Assembly: GCA_030064795.1 (NCBI GenBank)
Contig: JASJEI010000443.1
Coordinates: 1 to 7,714, forward strand
Length of the DNA stretch: 7,714 nt
Direction of reading: 5' to 3'
Source of the DNA: Pleurocapsa sp. MO_226.B13
GTDB lineage: Bacteria > Cyanobacteriota > Cyanobacteriia > Cyanobacteriales > Xenococcaceae
Below, piece by piece: positions 6,547-7,714 of this stretch (its first letter is position 1; the number at the start of each line of letters is the position of its first letter). A program made the position numbers and the translations under genes. The notes under the pieces are model-generated. The model had not been told where the DNA came from, did not search any database, and saw nothing but the letters and a program-made list of their open reading frames with translations.

Positions 6547-6758
6547 ACCACAAGATCGATGATAGATTATCTACCAAACTAAATCCTCTCGTCCAAAAAG
6601 CCGTAGATGAAGCGATCGAACAGCACCGAATTAAGGGCGAGTCGATCGCCGTTTCGGTTCAGGGCAAAGTTAAAATTGTGACCCCAGAAGAAATTACTCC
6701 CCTAGCAGATAAGCTCAAACAAAGAGCAACCCAAAAACAGAGAAGAGAAACCGTCTAA
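6543..6758 (+). CDS. Small protein coupled to the zeta-toxin remnant; putative antitoxin or partner
   Basis: This 71-residue protein starts at ATG 6543, overlapping the toxin stop by 4 bases (ATGA), with AGGAG at 6533-6537 five bases upstream. That arrangement indicates translational coupling with the toxin gene. An in-frame TTG at 6516 is possible but lacks this spacing. The protein is highly charged, with a helical N-terminal half (LNPLVQKAVDEAIEQHR), a predicted beta-hairpin (ESIAVSVQGKVKIVTPEEI) and a basic C-terminal helix (LKQRATQKQRRETV). There is no membrane segment or signal peptide. The pairing suggests an antitoxin or accessory protein, but classical epsilon antitoxins lie upstream of zeta and this does not look like epsilon. 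The frame is intact although the toxin is destroyed. I do not recognise a named family. Confidence 0.8.
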   Translation: MNHKIDDRLSTKLNPLVQKAVDEAIEQHRIKGESIAVSVQGKVKIVTPEEITPLADKLKQRATQKQRRETV

Positions 6759-6791
6759 AAGTAATCGAACATTGAAAATTTGTTACTTTTA
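6756..6791 (+). terminator. Weak inverted repeat after the small gene
   Basis: TAAAAGTAA (overlapping the stop codon) and TTACTTTTA are 9-bp reverse complements with an 18-base loop. There is no G+C in the stem beyond one pair and the 3' side ends in TTTTA, so it could be a poor intrinsic terminator or chance. Confidence 0.25.
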
Positions 6792-6874
6792 ATCTTCGTT
6801 TTATGCGTACTTAAAATACTCAAAAGCAGCACAGAGCAAAGGTTTATAAGTCTCCCTCAAATCCTTCTGCTATC

Positions 6875-6880
6875 TATAAT
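6875..6880 (+). promoter_or_regulatory. Candidate -10 box for the dehydrogenase gene
   Basis: A consensus TATAAT ends 36 bases before ATG 6917. The region 17 bases upstream lacks a good -35, so the call rests on the -10 and its position only. No strong Shine-Dalgarno precedes the ATG. Confidence 0.35.
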
Positions 6881-6916
6881 GTTCTCTACTTACTCAGAGC
6901 TGGCAATATAAAAACT

Positions 6917-7714
6917 ATGTCACGAGCTAAGGTATTTATTACTCGTCGTCTTCCCGATGTTGACTTAGAAAAATTACACCAAATAGCAGAAGTAGAAACG
7001 TGGGCAGAAAGACAGCCACCACCTTACTCGGTATTGCTAGATAAAGTGAAGCAAATAGATGGTTTGCTGTGTTTGCTCACCGATTCAGTAGATCGAAAAC
7101 TGATCGAAACAGGAACATCTTTGAAAGTCATCAGCCAAATGGCGGTAGGTTACGACAATATTGATATTGCTGCGGCTACAGCTAAAAGTATACCTGTAGG
7201 CAATACCCCTGGGGTTCTGACTGATGCTACTGCCGATCTCGCTTGGGCGTTGTTAATGGCAGCATCACGCAGAATAGTGGAGGCAGAAAGATTCGTGCGA
7301 GACGGTCAATGGCAGACTTGGTCGCCTACTTTATTATTGGGAGCAGATTTAGCTGGTTCTACTTTGGGTATTGTGGGTTTGGGACGCATCGGTCAGGCAG
7401 TTGCCCGTCGTGCCAGGGGATTTGAGATGAAAGTTCTCTATTACAGCAGATATCGCAAGGAATTGGCATTAGAACGCTCTTTAGCTGTAGAGTATGCAGA
7501 ACTAGAAACTCTGTTGTCTGAGTCGGATTTTGTTACCCTGCACGCTTCTCTTTCGACAGAAACCACAGGCTTAATTGGCGATCGCTCGTTGGAATTAATG
7601 AAATCTTCTGCTATTTTGATTAATACCGCTAGAGGGGCGATGGTAGACCAGCAAGCTTTATATCGGGCATTAAGCAACAAGGGCATTGCTGGGGCAGCTT
7701 TGGACGTTACCGAC
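6917..7714 (+). CDS. D-2-hydroxyacid dehydrogenase, glyoxylate/hydroxypyruvate reductase type (5' part; runs off window)
   Basis: The enzyme would reduce glyoxylate to glycolate or hydroxypyruvate to D-glycerate with NAD(P)H in the cytoplasm, linked in cyanobacteria to photorespiratory metabolism. From ATG 6917 the frame is open for 266 codons to the window edge; relatives are about 320 residues. It shows MAVGYDNID (76-83) and NTPGVLTDATADLAWALL (96-113), then the Rossmann motif GIVGLGRIGQ (151-160, GxGxxG at 154-159). INTARGAMVD holds catalytic Arg239, and the window ends at ALDVTD, just before the expected catalytic Glu; the catalytic His is outside. After the second Rossmann strand the sequence is YYSRYRK, with Ser-Arg instead of an acidic residue, suggesting NADP(H) preference. 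It has its own 158-base upstream gap, so it is probably transcribed separately from the toxin locus. The exact substrate is inferred. Confidence 0.92.
   Translation, partial: MSRAKVFITRRLPDVDLEKLHQIAEVETWAERQPPPYSVLLDKVKQIDGLLCLLTDSVDRKLIETGTSLKVISQMAVGYDNIDIAAATAKSIPVGNTPGVLTDATADLAWALLMAASRRIVEAERFVRDGQWQTWSPTLLLGADLAGSTLGIVGLGRIGQAVARRARGFEMKVLYYSRYRKELALERSLAVEYAELETLLSESDFVTLHASLSTETTGLIGDRSLELMKSSAILINTARGAMVDQQALYRALSNKGIAGAALDVTD

Noticed and set aside
7441..7686. Minus-strand open frame opposite the dehydrogenase
   Set aside because: It lies entirely opposite a strongly recognised coding region and shows no motif.

Overview
The window looks like a cyanobacterial chromosome. It carries four copies of the HIP1 palindrome GCGATCGC (3930, 3995, 4426, 7578), a large secreted haemagglutinin-type protein of the kind common in filamentous and colonial cyanobacteria, and moderately AT-rich DNA. 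The genus cannot be fixed from the sequence; this is inferred from composition and gene families.

Layout. (1) 187-3534, plus strand: one large two-partner-secretion (TpsA-like) exoprotein with a signal peptide, haemagglutination-activity domain, beta-helix repeats and a cysteine-containing C-terminus. Its passenger holds a diverged tandem duplication of about 300 residues. (2) 3535-4106: no intact gene. It contains two apparent antisense coding remnants, a 13-bp inverted repeat around a HIP1 site and a short palindrome. (3) 4107-4526, minus strand: the C-terminal part of an ISL3-family transposase, broken by three frame changes. (4) 4527-5903: an IS4-family insertion sequence with CTGA-type terminal inverted repeats. 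Its transposase has an in-frame amber stop 39 codons before the natural end. (5) 5906-6546, plus strand: a zeta-toxin-like kinase gene that has lost its Walker A N-terminus at the IS4 edge and is split by a 138-bp insert with a 5-bp target duplication. (6) 6543-6758: a small intact gene overlapping the toxin remnant by 4 bases, possibly an antitoxin or partner. (7) 6917 to the window end: the first 266 codons of a D-2-hydroxyacid dehydrogenase (glyoxylate/hydroxypyruvate reductase or D-glycerate dehydrogenase type).

The genes do not form one pathway. The window is a housekeeping-type metabolic gene and a surface-exoprotein gene separated by about 3.2 kb of mobile-element debris and a decayed toxin locus. 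IS4 flanks belong to unrelated genes and show no target duplication, which suggests a deletion at the element. I found no convincing new system. The most unusual items are the small 138-bp insert, the surviving downstream partner of a disabled toxin, and the nonsense-interrupted transposase.
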